A stretch of DNA of 51,675 nt. Origin: Bacteroidota bacterium (GTDB lineage: Bacteria; Bacteroidota; Ignavibacteria; Ignavibacteriales; Ignavibacteriaceae). A model generated the notes under the pieces. The model did not search any database. It was not told the origin of the DNA and worked only from the letters and a program-made list of their open reading frames with translations. The position numbers were made by a program, and so were the translations under genes. The stretch is from contig JAJYDC010000020.1 in assembly GCA_021777835.1 (NCBI GenBank), positions 1 to 51,675 of the forward strand. The letters run 5' to 3'. Positions 9,081 to 17,790 of this stretch are shown here, one piece after another; position 1 is the first letter of the stretch, and each line of letters begins with the position of its first letter.

Positions 9081-10412
9081 ATGAGTCAAATTGGAGTTAA
9101 TAAGGATATTGGCAAGTTGAAATATAAGGTAAAAGATATTGCGCTTGCAGAATGGGGACGTAAAGAAATAAAGCTTGCCGAAGCAGAGATGCCCGGGCTG
9201 ATGTCGCTAAGGAAAGAATACGGGCAAAGTAAGCCCTTAAAGGATGCAAGAATTGCTGGTTGTTTACACATGACTATTCAAACAGCAGTGCTTATTGAAA
9301 CTTTGGTAGAGTTAGGCGCTGAAGTTCAATGGTCGTCATGCAATATTTTTTCTACTCAAGATCATGCAGCTGCAGCAATAGCAGCAGCGGGGATACCGGT
9401 TTATGCATGGAAAGGAATGAACGCTGAAGAATTTGACTGGTGCATTGAACAAACTATTTTCTTCGGAGAGGGCTCAAACAAACCGTTAAACATGATACTT
9501 GACGATGGCGGTGATCTTACAAATATGGTACTTGATAAGTACCCAGAACTTGTATCGGGTATCAGGGGAATTTCGGAAGAGACAACAACAGGCGTTCATA
9601 GGTTATATGAACGAGTTACAAATGGAAAACTTCCAATACCCGCGTTCAATGTGAATGATTCCGTTACAAAATCTAAGTTTGATAATAAGTACGGTTGCCG
9701 TGAATCTTTAGTTGATGCTATAAGAAGAGCGACCGATCTAATGATGGCAGGCAAAGTTGCAGTTGTTGCTGGATACGGCGATGTGGGAAAGGGCTCTGCT
9801 CAATCATTAAGAAGCGCAGGAGTAAGAGTTATAGTTACTGAAATTGACCCTATTTGCGCGCTTCAGGCAGCAATGGATGGATATGAAGTGAAGAAAATGG
9901 TTAATGCTGTTCCAAGAGCTGATATTATTGTTACTGCCACAGGGAACAGGGATATCGTTACAGGAGAATATTTTAAGTTGATGAAAAATAATGCTGTTGT
10001 TTGCAATATCGGGCATTTTGATACCGAAATTGACATGGCATGGTTAAATAAGAATTATGGCAGCACAAAAGACACAATTAAGCCACAAGTCGACAAATAT
10101 ACCATCAACGGAAAAGATATAATTGTTCTTGCAGAAGGAAGACTGGTAAATCTAGGCTGCGCTACAGGTCACCCTTCTTTTGTTATGTCTAATTCATTTA
10201 CAAATCAGACTCTGGCACAAATTGAGCTTTGGAATCATTCTGATAAATATGAGAACAAAGTTTATATGCTTCCAAAACATCTTGATGAAAAAGTTGCAAT
10301 GCTTCATCTCGAAAAAATTGGCGTTGAGCTTGATACGTTATCATCCGAACAGGCAAAATATATTGGCGTAACTGTTGAAGGTCCGTTTAAGCCTGATTAT
10401 TACCGTTACTAA
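9081..10412 (+). CDS. ahcY: Adenosylhomocysteinase (S-adenosyl-L-homocysteine hydrolase)
   Basis: Hydrolyses S-adenosylhomocysteine to adenosine and homocysteine using tightly bound NAD, relieving product inhibition of methyltransferases. 443 residues, in the family range. It shows [20 protein letters not shown] (85-104), the DDGGDLT loop at 141-147, the NAD-binding [14 protein letters not shown] with GxGxxG at 231-236, and the GHFDTEIDM and C-terminal KPDYYRY signatures. It lies 29 bases after metK with an AAGGATAAGGA ribosome binding site, and the unit ends in a strong terminator. No methionine synthase is in the window to close the cycle. Confidence 0.97.
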   Translation: MSQIGVNKDIGKLKYKVKDIALAEWGRKEIKLAEAEMPGLMSLRKEYGQSKPLKDARIAGCLHMTIQTAVLIETLVELGAEVQWSSCNIFSTQDHAAAAIAAAGIPVYAWKGMNAEEFDWCIEQTIFFGEGSNKPLNMILDDGGDLTNMVLDKYPELVSGIRGISEETTTGVHRLYERVTNGKLPIPAFNVNDSVTKSKFDNKYGCRESLVDAIRRATDLMMAGKVAVVAGYGDVGKGSAQSLRSAGVRVIVTEIDPICALQAAMDGYEVKKMVNAVPRADIIVTATGNRDIVTGEYFKLMKNNAVVCNIGHFDTEIDMAWLNKNYGSTKDTIKPQVDKYTINGKDIIVLAEGRLVNLGCATGHPSFVMSNSFTNQTLAQIELWNHSDKYENKVYMLPKHLDEKVAMLHLEKIGVELDTLSSEQAKYIGVTVEGPFKPDYYRY

Positions 10413-10430
10413 TTTTAGTTTAAATTATAA

Positions 10431-10464
10431 AAATGAGCTGAGTTTACTCAGCTCATTTTTTTTT
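10431..10464. terminator. Strong terminator after ahcY, overlapping the end of the opposing gene
   Basis: Perfect 12-bp stem AAATGAGCTGAG / CTCAGCTCATTT with loop TTTA, followed on the plus strand by nine T. On the minus strand it is followed by a T run before ATAA, so it can act both ways. The stop codon and last few codons of the minus-strand epimerase gene lie inside the stem. Confidence 0.92.
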
Positions 10465-11377
10465 CAAGCAAATCCTCCAAAGCCGTTCTGACATTATCAA
10501 ACTTAAATATATAGTTGTTCTCTATTAGTTTTTTAGGATAGATATTCTGACTGGCCGTTACTACGTTAGCTACTTCCCCTAATACAATTCTTAGTATGAA
10601 CTTTGGTACAGAAAATAAATATGGACGATGTAGAACAACTCCAAGAATTCTTGCAAATTCCTTCATCAATACTGGGTTAGGAGAGGCCGCATTTACTGGC
10701 CCTTTGATCAATGTATTATCTAATGAGAATAAATATGTACCTACAATATCATCAATGTGAATCCAAGGAAACCATTGCTTACCATTACCAATTGGCCCCC
10801 CTAAAAACAATTTGAATGGCAGGAGCATTTGTTTAAGTGCTCCTTCGTTGGTGTTTAATACTATGCCAGTTCTAACAAGGACATTTCTTACTCCAATTTT
10901 TTCAATTTGATTTGCTTCTTCCTCCCACTTCCTGCAAACTGACGCAAGAAAATCTTCGCCAGATAATGAAGTCTCATCTATTAATAAATTCCCTTTGTCA
11001 CCGTAGTAGCCAACTGCAGATGAAGATATAAATACGGATGGTTTAACAGTAGAATTTTTAATCGCATTCACCAAATTACCAGTGCTTATTGTTCTGCTTT
11101 TCAAAATTGAATCCTTGTAAGAAGTATTCCATCTTCGACTAAAAACATTTGCACCTGCCAGATGGATTACGGCATACACTTCGTTTATTTCATTCTGCCA
11201 TTGATCAGGCTTTTTATAATCCCAGGGAACATACTTATATGCTCCGGGAATTTCAGTTTTTGCATTAGATACATTTCTTGAAAAGATAATAATATCATAA
11301 CCTCTATCAATAAGTGCCTTACTAAGTTTCCTACCGATTAAGCCAGTTGCGCCAGTAATAATAATTTTTTTAGTCAT
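10448..11377 (-). CDS. TIGR01777-family NAD(P)-dependent epimerase/dehydratase
   Basis: 309 residues, cytoplasmic, extended short-chain dehydrogenase (SDR39U1/YfcH-like). The N-terminal cofactor motif is TGATGLIGRKLSKAL (8-22), and the family's FISSSAVGYYGDKG block includes the catalytic-region tyrosine. Typical stretches FLASVCRKWEEEA and PWIHIDDIVG follow, then a C-terminal DUF1731-like segment (RPYLFSVPKFILRIVLGEVA). The substrate of this family is not established. It is transcribed alone; no strong ribosome binding site is visible before the ATG at 11377. Its C-terminus is encoded within the shared terminator hairpin. Confidence 0.9.
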   Translation of the reverse strand: MTKKIIITGATGLIGRKLSKALIDRGYDIIIFSRNVSNAKTEIPGAYKYVPWDYKKPDQWQNEINEVYAVIHLAGANVFSRRWNTSYKDSILKSRTISTGNLVNAIKNSTVKPSVFISSSAVGYYGDKGNLLIDETSLSGEDFLASVCRKWEEEANQIEKIGVRNVLVRTGIVLNTNEGALKQMLLPFKLFLGGPIGNGKQWFPWIHIDDIVGTYLFSLDNTLIKGPVNAASPNPVLMKEFARILGVVLHRPYLFSVPKFILRIVLGEVANVVTASQNIYPKKLIENNYIFKFDNVRTALEDLLEKKMS

Positions 11378-11605
11378 GATAAGTTTATGTTATGTTTTTA
11401 AGAAACTTAAGGAAATTAAGAAATTCCTTTCTAATATAATAGAAGATATCATCATTTGACTTTTTCATAATAATTTTTGATTTTTTAAAAGGTAATTTTG
11501 TTAGGAATAGGGGATCTATTCCGGGTCGAAGCAAATACTTCGTTGTGCACCCTTTGTCTAATACTATTTCTAAAATATATTTTCCAACCAATCTTTGGTG
11601 ACTAT

Positions 11606-12814
11606 ATGAAAAAATTATATTTGCTTCTTTTTTCATTATTTTTTGTTAACACCTCTAATTTTAGCCAAATAGCTAATCATGTTGTAATTGCTGAAGTATA
11701 TCCAGGGGGAGGAAATACAGGAGCTTATTATAAGTATGATTATATTGTTTTATATAATCCAACCACAAGTTCTATCAATCTATCTTCATGGTCAATACAG
11801 TATGCTCCGGCTACAGATAATGGCACTGGTTGGCGCCCAACCGATCTTACAGGTATTATTCAGGCAAATAGTTATTATCTTATTCAAGAGGGTGCAGGGA
11901 CAAAAGGGGGCATCGAATTACCGGCTACTCCAAACTTAATAGATAGTATTTCCATTTCCGGAACTGGAGGCAAGATTGTATTGGTAAATTCTACTGATAC
12001 TCTGAAAGTACTTAATCCTATCGAATCAAATAATGTTATAGATTTCCTGGGTTATGGTAGTACAGTAAACGCTTCTGAAACTAAATATATTTCAGCACCA
12101 GACAATTATCAAAGTCTTAGGAGAAAAGATAATTATGGAAATAATACATACGGTACAAATGGTTCGGGATGGGATTCCGATAACAATTCATTGGACTTTT
12201 ATAAGCAAATCGTTGATAGCTCCACACCTCCTCTCCCGGTAGAGCTAACCTCATTTACTGCATCTTTAACTGAAAACAATGAGTTCAGGCTTTCATGGGA
12301 AACACAAACAGAAATAAACAATTACGGCTTTGAAATTCAAAGACAATCACCATCGTCCGCCATATGGGAATCCATCGGATTTATGCCGGGATATGAAAAT
12401 ACTAAATCAAGACACAGCTACTATTTCATTGATCGCAAAGTTTTTTCTATTGGAATATATTTCTATAGATTAAAGCAAATTGATCTTGATGGAAGTTATA
12501 TTTTTTCATTTATCACAAAGGTTGAATTAATAGCTCCCAATAAATTCAACTTGAATCAAAATTATCCAAACCCATTTAATCCTTCAACTGTAATTGAATA
12601 CAACATACCTGAAGAATGTTTTGTAGATATCGATCTCTTTAATGTTGCCGGGATAAAGATTCTTGATATAATTGCAAAGAACCATACTGCAGGTAATTAT
12701 AAAATCCTTTTCAATGGCGCTAGTTTAGCATCGGGAATTTATTTTTATCGAGTTCAAGCTATTGCCAATGGTAAAATATTTACAATGTCGAAAAAAATGA
12801 TTTTACTTAGGTAA
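11606..12814 (+). CDS. Secreted lamin-tail-domain protein with T9SS sorting domain
   Basis: 402 residues from the ATG at 11606, which places the signal peptide (KKLYLLLFSLFFVNTSNFSQ) at the N-terminus; the reading frame extends upstream to 11498 but without a signal peptide there. Residues about 22-160 resemble a lamin-tail domain (VVIAEVYPGGG, YDYIVLYNPTTSSINLSSWS, YYLIQEGAG). A linker and fibronectin-like stretch (PLPVELTSFTASL) follow. The final ~89 residues form a type A T9SS C-terminal domain starting NQNYPNPFNPST and ending in MSKKMILLR. It is therefore probably exported across the outer membrane and surface-attached or released. Lamin-tail domains often accompany surface nucleases or adhesins; no catalytic domain is seen here. 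Confidence 0.85.
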   Translation: MKKLYLLLFSLFFVNTSNFSQIANHVVIAEVYPGGGNTGAYYKYDYIVLYNPTTSSINLSSWSIQYAPATDNGTGWRPTDLTGIIQANSYYLIQEGAGTKGGIELPATPNLIDSISISGTGGKIVLVNSTDTLKVLNPIESNNVIDFLGYGSTVNASETKYISAPDNYQSLRRKDNYGNNTYGTNGSGWDSDNNSLDFYKQIVDSSTPPLPVELTSFTASLTENNEFRLSWETQTEINNYGFEIQRQSPSSAIWESIGFMPGYENTKSRHSYYFIDRKVFSIGIYFYRLKQIDLDGSYIFSFITKVELIAPNKFNLNQNYPNPFNPSTVIEYNIPEECFVDIDLFNVAGIKILDIIAKNHTAGNYKILFNGASLASGIYFYRVQAIANGKIFTMSKKMILLR

Positions 12815-13132
12815 TACTTTACCACGTTTTTATTTTTATTATCACTATTAGTCGTGTTCTTTTGCATATATTGAAATTAGACAAATAAAAAGTAGTCGTA
12901 ACCATCGGGTATATTTGGTTTTATGAGAATTGTTAGAGAATAAAATCTTAGGTAAGGATTGCTGAAAGAGTTTAAATTCAAAATATTAATAAATTGGTTA
13001 GTCAAGAATTCAATAGAACACCTGATTGCCTCTTACTAAAGCATATTTAAAAAGAAGTGATTGGCACATTTAAAAATAAAATGCCCTCATAGGAGGGCAT
13101 TTTATTGTCAAAGTCTTTATAATTTTAAAAAT
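12815..13132. other. Gene-free region between two convergent genes
   Basis: 318 bases with no reading frame I would call a gene. Apart from the bidirectional terminator at its right end, it is plain AT-rich sequence with no repeat or RNA structure that I recognise. Confidence 0.6.
13075..13106. terminator. Bidirectional terminator between the T9SS protein gene and ccmF
   Basis: Perfect 14-bp inverted repeat AATAAAATGCCCTC / GAGGGCATTTTATT with loop ATAG. The GC core flanked by A and T runs on both sides makes it an intrinsic terminator for either strand. It sits between convergent genes and ends the ccm operon. Confidence 0.9.
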
Positions 13133-15529
13133 TTATATCATCGACTCTTTTAGCCTTCTAGCCACAGAGATAAAAAAGCCAAACACCATGATCAAAACTC
13201 CTGTCCAAACTAAATTCACAAATGGTTTAGTACTTGCCGAAATTGAAAGTACTTCTTTTGGAGGAGTAGCCGAAGAGTTATCTCCTGAAAGCTTTGAGAA
13301 GATAAATTGAGCTTGTTTGGAAGTTGGATCAATTTTTTGAAGTTGTATTTTAATATTCGCATCTTTGAATTCAATTGGATCAAACTTGACATCCCTACCA
13401 TGTTTTTCCATAATTGCTTCGGCATTATACGATTTGCCGTTTTTTTGAATAACAAGATTTGCGCCCATTTTAAAATCGCCACCATTCATCATAATGCTCA
13501 TATCAGGTGCAACGAAATCCTTATATGAAATCTTTGCGCCATCAAAATTAGTAGTGTCTCCGAGTGATAAAGATATTGTTTGTCCTTCAGCTTTGGTTTC
13601 AGAGCCATTATCATAACCCATAGGAGAAACATAAAAATCCTTAGTCAATAAAGATAATATTGCCGGTTCTCTCATTAAGCCATTGTTAAAATCACTAATG
13701 TACATAATAGGAGCAACCTTGTATGATTTTTCTCCTTTTTTCATTTGAACATTGAAGGCGTACTTTGTATTATTATCTACTGATCTATATCCTGTAAAAG
13801 TCATCTGATATCCAAATGCATTATTAGGAACATTTTTTATAAGATCAATGTCTTTTTCACGGCTGAATACAGTTGAGCCAACAACACCTAGTAGAAATAT
13901 CGAAATGCCTATATGTGCTATGTAGGCTCCAAGCATTTTTTTATTACCCCGAATAATTTTAATAGCAATTTCCGAATTAACGACAAGAGCAAATGTTGCT
14001 GAAATTATTAGTAAAATAATCATAATATCTGTAACATGACCAAATACAATAATTAAGGTTGAAACTATTAGAGTAACAGAAATGGATAGGTATGATTTTT
14101 TAAATACTTCTTCACCCTTATTTGTTTTCCACTTCATTAATAAGCTTAATCCGTTAAGGAAACCTATAATAATGACAATTGGCAAAGTCATCTGATTATA
14201 GAAAGAAGCATCAACAGAGTGTCCATATATAGGGGCAGAAGTTCCAATAAGTACAATTAAACTAGTAGCGCTTAAGACTATTGCCGCTGTAAAAAGAGCC
14301 AGCTCTCTTGAAAGTATATTTTCTTCCGTCTTAATATTAGTACTTAAATATTTCCAGCGATAAGCCAAAGTTCCAAGACCAAGAAAGAAAAAAGTACCCA
14401 CAAAGATTATTAAGAATAAATATACTATAGTTCCAGGATCAACAAATGAGTGAACAGAAGCATCGCCCAAAACGCCGCTTCTTGTTAAAAATGTACTATA
14501 AATAACAAGTACATACATCATCAACATTAATATTAGATTCGTTTTAGCAAATTTGCCTATTCCATCTCCATTTGACTGACTTTTTCGTTGAACAAGAAGT
14601 GTATGAATACCAGCTACGCCAACAAGCCAGGGGATAAAGCTAGAATTCTCAACAGGATCCCAAGCCCAATAACCTCCCCATCCCAGCATTTCATATGCCC
14701 AATATCCACCAAGCATAATTCCCAGGCCTAAAATTCCGCATGCAGCTAATATCCAAGGAAAAGATTGTTTTACCCAATCTCTATAATCATTTTTCATCAT
14801 TGCTGCCATAGCAAAGACAAATGGAACTGTAGACATTGCGAAGCCTGTAAATAAAATAGGCGGGTGAATTTGCATCCAAAAATTGGTTAGCTGAGGATTA
14901 AGACCCTTGCCGTCAATAATAAATTGTTTTATAGAAATACCACTTTGTGTAAGCAATGAATAAAGGCTTGCGTTCATCTTTACAAAATTTTGTCCGGAAG
15001 AACCATCACTGAAAATAAAATTCTGAAGTATAGGAAGATTTAACATCGACTGATTTATGCTTTTCACTGAAATGAAAATTGGTTCTGCCCAAATATTAAC
15101 AAATGGATTTTTAAAAAGAGGCGAAACCATTAGGAGTATAAAAGAAGTTGCTAGTGAAAATACCGCCATAACCCGGGGTTCAAGATCACCTCGTTTTGAA
15201 GAGTAATTTTGCAGTATTAAACCTACAATAGTCGTTAAGAATAGCCAAAGCATAAAGCTGCCTTCTTGGCCACCCCAGAACGAAGCCATTAAGATTCCTC
15301 TTTTTAGCTCATTACTACTATACTCGTACACATATTTGAAGCTATAGTTATGCGTTATTATAAGATATTCAAGTAATGCAGCAGCAACAATCACAAGCAT
15401 TGCCATTATATGATAAGCAATTCTGCCAAAGTTTAATGCATTATTATAACCACGATAACTTAGATAATACATTACCATTGAAACAATGCTGCTAGCAAGT
15501 GCTAATGTTAAAATCAGACTCCCAATCAT
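13133..15529 (-). CDS. ccmF: Cytochrome c heme lyase subunit CcmF
   Basis: 798 residues, polytopic inner-membrane protein that attaches heme to apocytochrome c. It has the FWGGQEGSFMLW stretch at 84-95, the WWD-type heme-handling motif GWGGYWAWDPVEN (283-295), and candidate heme-ligand histidines H222 (MQIHPPILF) and H309 (AGIHTLL). After a cluster of membrane helices there is a periplasmic region of about 200 residues and a last helix near the C-terminus. It is longer than the roughly 650-residue E. coli protein. Much of the excess is an insert of about 50 residues between KNPF (140-143) and IHPP (221-224), plus a larger periplasmic tail. It is last in the ccm series, 135 bases after ccmE, with an AGGA ribosome binding site. 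Confidence 0.95.
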   Translation of the reverse strand: MIGSLILTLALASSIVSMVMYYLSYRGYNNALNFGRIAYHIMAMLVIVAAALLEYLIITHNYSFKYVYEYSSNELKRGILMASFWGGQEGSFMLWLFLTTIVGLILQNYSSKRGDLEPRVMAVFSLATSFILLMVSPLFKNPFVNIWAEPIFISVKSINQSMLNLPILQNFIFSDGSSGQNFVKMNASLYSLLTQSGISIKQFIIDGKGLNPQLTNFWMQIHPPILFTGFAMSTVPFVFAMAAMMKNDYRDWVKQSFPWILAACGILGLGIMLGGYWAYEMLGWGGYWAWDPVENSSFIPWLVGVAGIHTLLVQRKSQSNGDGIGKFAKTNLILMLMMYVLVIYSTFLTRSGVLGDASVHSFVDPGTIVYLFLIIFVGTFFFLGLGTLAYRWKYLSTNIKTEENILSRELALFTAAIVLSATSLIVLIGTSAPIYGHSVDASFYNQMTLPIVIIIGFLNGLSLLMKWKTNKGEEVFKKSYLSISVTLIVSTLIIVFGHVTDIMIILLIISATFALVVNSEIAIKIIRGNKKMLGAYIAHIGISIFLLGVVGSTVFSREKDIDLIKNVPNNAFGYQMTFTGYRSVDNNTKYAFNVQMKKGEKSYKVAPIMYISDFNNGLMREPAILSLLTKDFYVSPMGYDNGSETKAEGQTISLSLGDTTNFDGAKISYKDFVAPDMSIMMNGGDFKMGANLVIQKNGKSYNAEAIMEKHGRDVKFDPIEFKDANIKIQLQKIDPTSKQAQFIFSKLSGDNSSATPPKEVLSISASTKPFVNLVWTGVLIMVFGFFISVARRLKESMI

Positions 15530-15664
15530 TTTATCCTCATACAGTCTATAATTAATTTAATACGCTTTTTAAGAAAAACGAAACAATCAAATTCGAATCA
15601 AGGTAATTCTTTCGTTTCATTCCTTGTGTAGGCCAAATTATACACTCATTCCTTTAACCAAACT

Positions 15665-16063
15665 TTACAATGTTGAAGTCTTAACAGCTTGTATATTTTG
15701 ACCTTCATATTTGCTTGGACATTTGGTTAAAATGCTTGTAGCGTGAAAACAGTTATCATAATATTTACCTGTAACAACAACAGATTGTGCCGTTTCAAAA
15801 TTATTAGGTATGGTACCATTATATATTACTTTCATTTGATTGCCATGATTGTCCATCATGTAAAATGAAAATGTTCTGTCTGCAGTGTTTATGATATAGT
15901 TCTTGTCTTTAACCCATTTGCCAGTAGCTTTAACTGTCTTATCCTTTGCCATTACAACTGAAAGATTACTTTCATATTTAATATTGCTTTGTGTAAAAAG
16001 ATAGGCAGTCAGGCCCAAAAACACTATAATAATAAAGCCGCCAAATATATATTTCTTTTTCAT
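15665..16063 (-). CDS. ccmE: Heme chaperone CcmE, CxxxY type
   Basis: 132 residues: one N-terminal membrane anchor (about 5-25) and a periplasmic OB-fold domain. It takes heme from CcmC and hands it to CcmF. The heme-binding motif in most proteobacteria is HxxxY; here the matching segment reads ATSILTKCPSKYEGQ, giving C115-P-S-K-Y119. That is the CxxxY variant known from archaea and some sulfate reducers. Its start overlaps the ccmD stop (ATGA). Confidence 0.93.
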   Translation of the reverse strand: MKKKYIFGGFIIIVFLGLTAYLFTQSNIKYESNLSVVMAKDKTVKATGKWVKDKNYIINTADRTFSFYMMDNHGNQMKVIYNGTIPNNFETAQSVVVTGKYYDNCFHATSILTKCPSKYEGQNIQAVKTSTL

Positions 16064-16212
16064 TTTTTATCTCCGTTGATTTCTTTTTCAATATTTTTCA
16101 TTCTTTTATCTAAGTTCATCAAATAGAAAAAGATTCCCGTCCATACAATAAGGACGATAATCATCACTATGTAAATCGCATTTTCGTTTAAAAATTGATA
16201 TAGTCCTTGCAA
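16060..16212 (-). CDS. ccmD: Small heme-exporter accessory protein CcmD, TTG start
   Basis: 50 residues, too short for routine calling. It starts LQGLYQFLNENAIY, has one membrane helix (about 13-32, IVMIIVLIVWTGIFFYL), then a charged tail NLDKRMKNIEKEINGDKK. This matches the CcmD layout of a single helix followed by a basic/charged cytoplasmic tail. It fills the gap between ccmC and ccmE exactly: the TTG begins one base after the ccmC stop and its TGA overlaps the ccmE ATG. An AGAGG ribosome binding site lies 5 bases upstream, inside the last codons of ccmC. CcmD holds CcmE in the CcmABC complex and is needed to release heme-loaded CcmE. Confidence 0.85.
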   Translation of the reverse strand: MQGLYQFLNENAIYIVMIIVLIVWTGIFFYLMNLDKRMKNIEKEINGDKK

Positions 16213-16213
16213 G

Positions 16214-16915
16214 TTAACCTCTATATTTTTTGTTAATTCTATCTCTATAAATTATTGATTTATAACCAATATTCCACATCCAGAAATATAAGATCGTAAA
16301 ACCGATAAGAGAAAGGAAAAAGATTAATTCCATGTTAGCATTCATCTTAAAATCTATAACAGGACCTGAATTTGTATCGTCAGCGGATCCAGGGTGTAGT
16401 CCTTTCATAATTCTCGGCATAATAAAAACGAAGAAAGGGACTGTTAAAAAGGCAATAATGGCATACACGGCAGAAAGTGTTGCACGTTTTTCTTCTGATT
16501 CAATTGAAGATCTTAGAGCAAACCAAGCACCATAAATTAAAAGTAAAGCAAAAATACTTGTTTGCCGAGGGTCCCAGCTCCAGAAAGATCCCCAAGCAAA
16601 TTTTGCCCATACAGCTCCGGTTACCGTAGCAAGAATGCAAAATATAATTCCAAGCTGTGCAGCAGCGTATGATTTTGCATCATCATCCAAATTCTTATTC
16701 TTCAAATATTTGAAGCTGTATATTGTTGACATAAGAAAAGCCACAACCGAAAGCCAAGCCGTAGGTACATGAAAGAAAATAATTTTGGCATTTTCTTTCA
16801 GCCCAGGAATGAAAGGAAACTCATACCATTTTGTCGGCACAGGAACTATTGGGAAGGCAATTCCTGCAATACAAACAAATGCAAGCAACACAAATAAGAA
16901 GATTTTCCAAGCCAT
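16214..16915 (-). CDS. ccmC: Heme exporter/loader CcmC
   Basis: 233 residues, six predicted membrane helices. It presents heme to CcmE through a WWD motif, here WGSFWSWDPR at 108-117 followed by QTSIFALLLIYGAWFALR. The flanking heme-ligand histidines are H49 (IIFFHVPTAW) and H174 (KGLHPG), equivalent to the pair in E. coli CcmC. The length is normal. It lies 30 bases after ccmB and directly before ccmD. Confidence 0.96.
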   Translation of the reverse strand: MAWKIFLFVLLAFVCIAGIAFPIVPVPTKWYEFPFIPGLKENAKIIFFHVPTAWLSVVAFLMSTIYSFKYLKNKNLDDDAKSYAAAQLGIIFCILATVTGAVWAKFAWGSFWSWDPRQTSIFALLLIYGAWFALRSSIESEEKRATLSAVYAIIAFLTVPFFVFIMPRIMKGLHPGSADDTNSGPVIDFKMNANMELIFFLSLIGFTILYFWMWNIGYKSIIYRDRINKKYRG

Positions 16916-16945
16916 ATATTTTATCCTAAAAAACTGTTAAATTTA

Positions 16946-17611
16946 CTAATCTTTCCATACAAAGTCGAAGAGCAAATATGACGCTGTGAGCATAATGACA
17001 TCATAACAGATAATAATGGACAACTCAAATTTTGCATCTGAAAAACTCGCTCCTTCAAAGGACATCAAAGTTAATTGCACTGATGTCAATATTAAAGGTA
17101 ATAAAATCGGAAATGAAAGGACTGGATAAAGAGTGCCTTTTGCTCCTGCTTTTGATATTATTGCTGCAATTATTGTAGAGGCAATAGCAAGACCGGCATT
17201 TCCAAAAAAGAATGATACAATAAATAATGTTAGATTCCTCACTGCAAAACCGTCAAAAAGTGCCGAATAAAGTATTGTTATTACTATATTCATACAAAAG
17301 ACTAAGACCATGTTAAATAATAACTTACCTGAAAAAATAGTCGATGGCGCCGCAAGCAGCTGCAATGTTAAACTTGTTCCTCTTTCTTCTTCAGATACGA
17401 ATGCTCGTGAAAGTCCTGACATTGCTGAAAAGAAAATCACCACCCAGAATAGTCCTGCTGTTAAACTTTGAGTTATAGTTTCATTGCCAATTGAAAATAA
17501 AATAACACTAGTTGCTACGATCACAAACATTGCCAGTGAATTCACCGCGTATCGAGTTCTAATCTCCGAGCGAAAATCCTTCAAATACAATGCGTAAGCT
17601 TTAGCGCTCAT
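16946..17611 (-). CDS. ccmB: Heme exporter permease CcmB
   Basis: 221 residues, about six membrane helices, membrane partner of the CcmA ATPase. Family features are the N-terminal YLKDFRSEIRTRYAVNSL, the cytoplasmic signature LSRAFVSEEERGTSLTLQLL, and the glycine/proline-rich LYPVLSFPILLPLILTS. It lies second in the series, 179 bases after ccmA; that gap holds no gene and could hold a promoter. Confidence 0.93.
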   Translation of the reverse strand: MSAKAYALYLKDFRSEIRTRYAVNSLAMFVIVATSVILFSIGNETITQSLTAGLFWVVIFFSAMSGLSRAFVSEEERGTSLTLQLLAAPSTIFSGKLLFNMVLVFCMNIVITILYSALFDGFAVRNLTLFIVSFFFGNAGLAIASTIIAAIISKAGAKGTLYPVLSFPILLPLILTSVQLTLMSFEGASFSDAKFELSIIICYDVIMLTASYLLFDFVWKD

Positions 17612-17790
17612 TTAATTCTCATTTGTGAAAAGAATAATTTTACATTAAATATCTTCAATTTAGCTTAAAACGAAACTCTTTTGTTTCCATTCCTATACTT
17701 AAGAAATATTTGGCCACAAAAGATGACTATTTAGTCAAAAAGATATTTGTTTTTCTTAAACATACATATACCAAACAATTATTATGCCGC

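Noticed and set aside
11385-11636. 83-residue open frame on the minus strand
   Set aside because: Overlaps the start of the secreted lamin-tail gene, with no family features.
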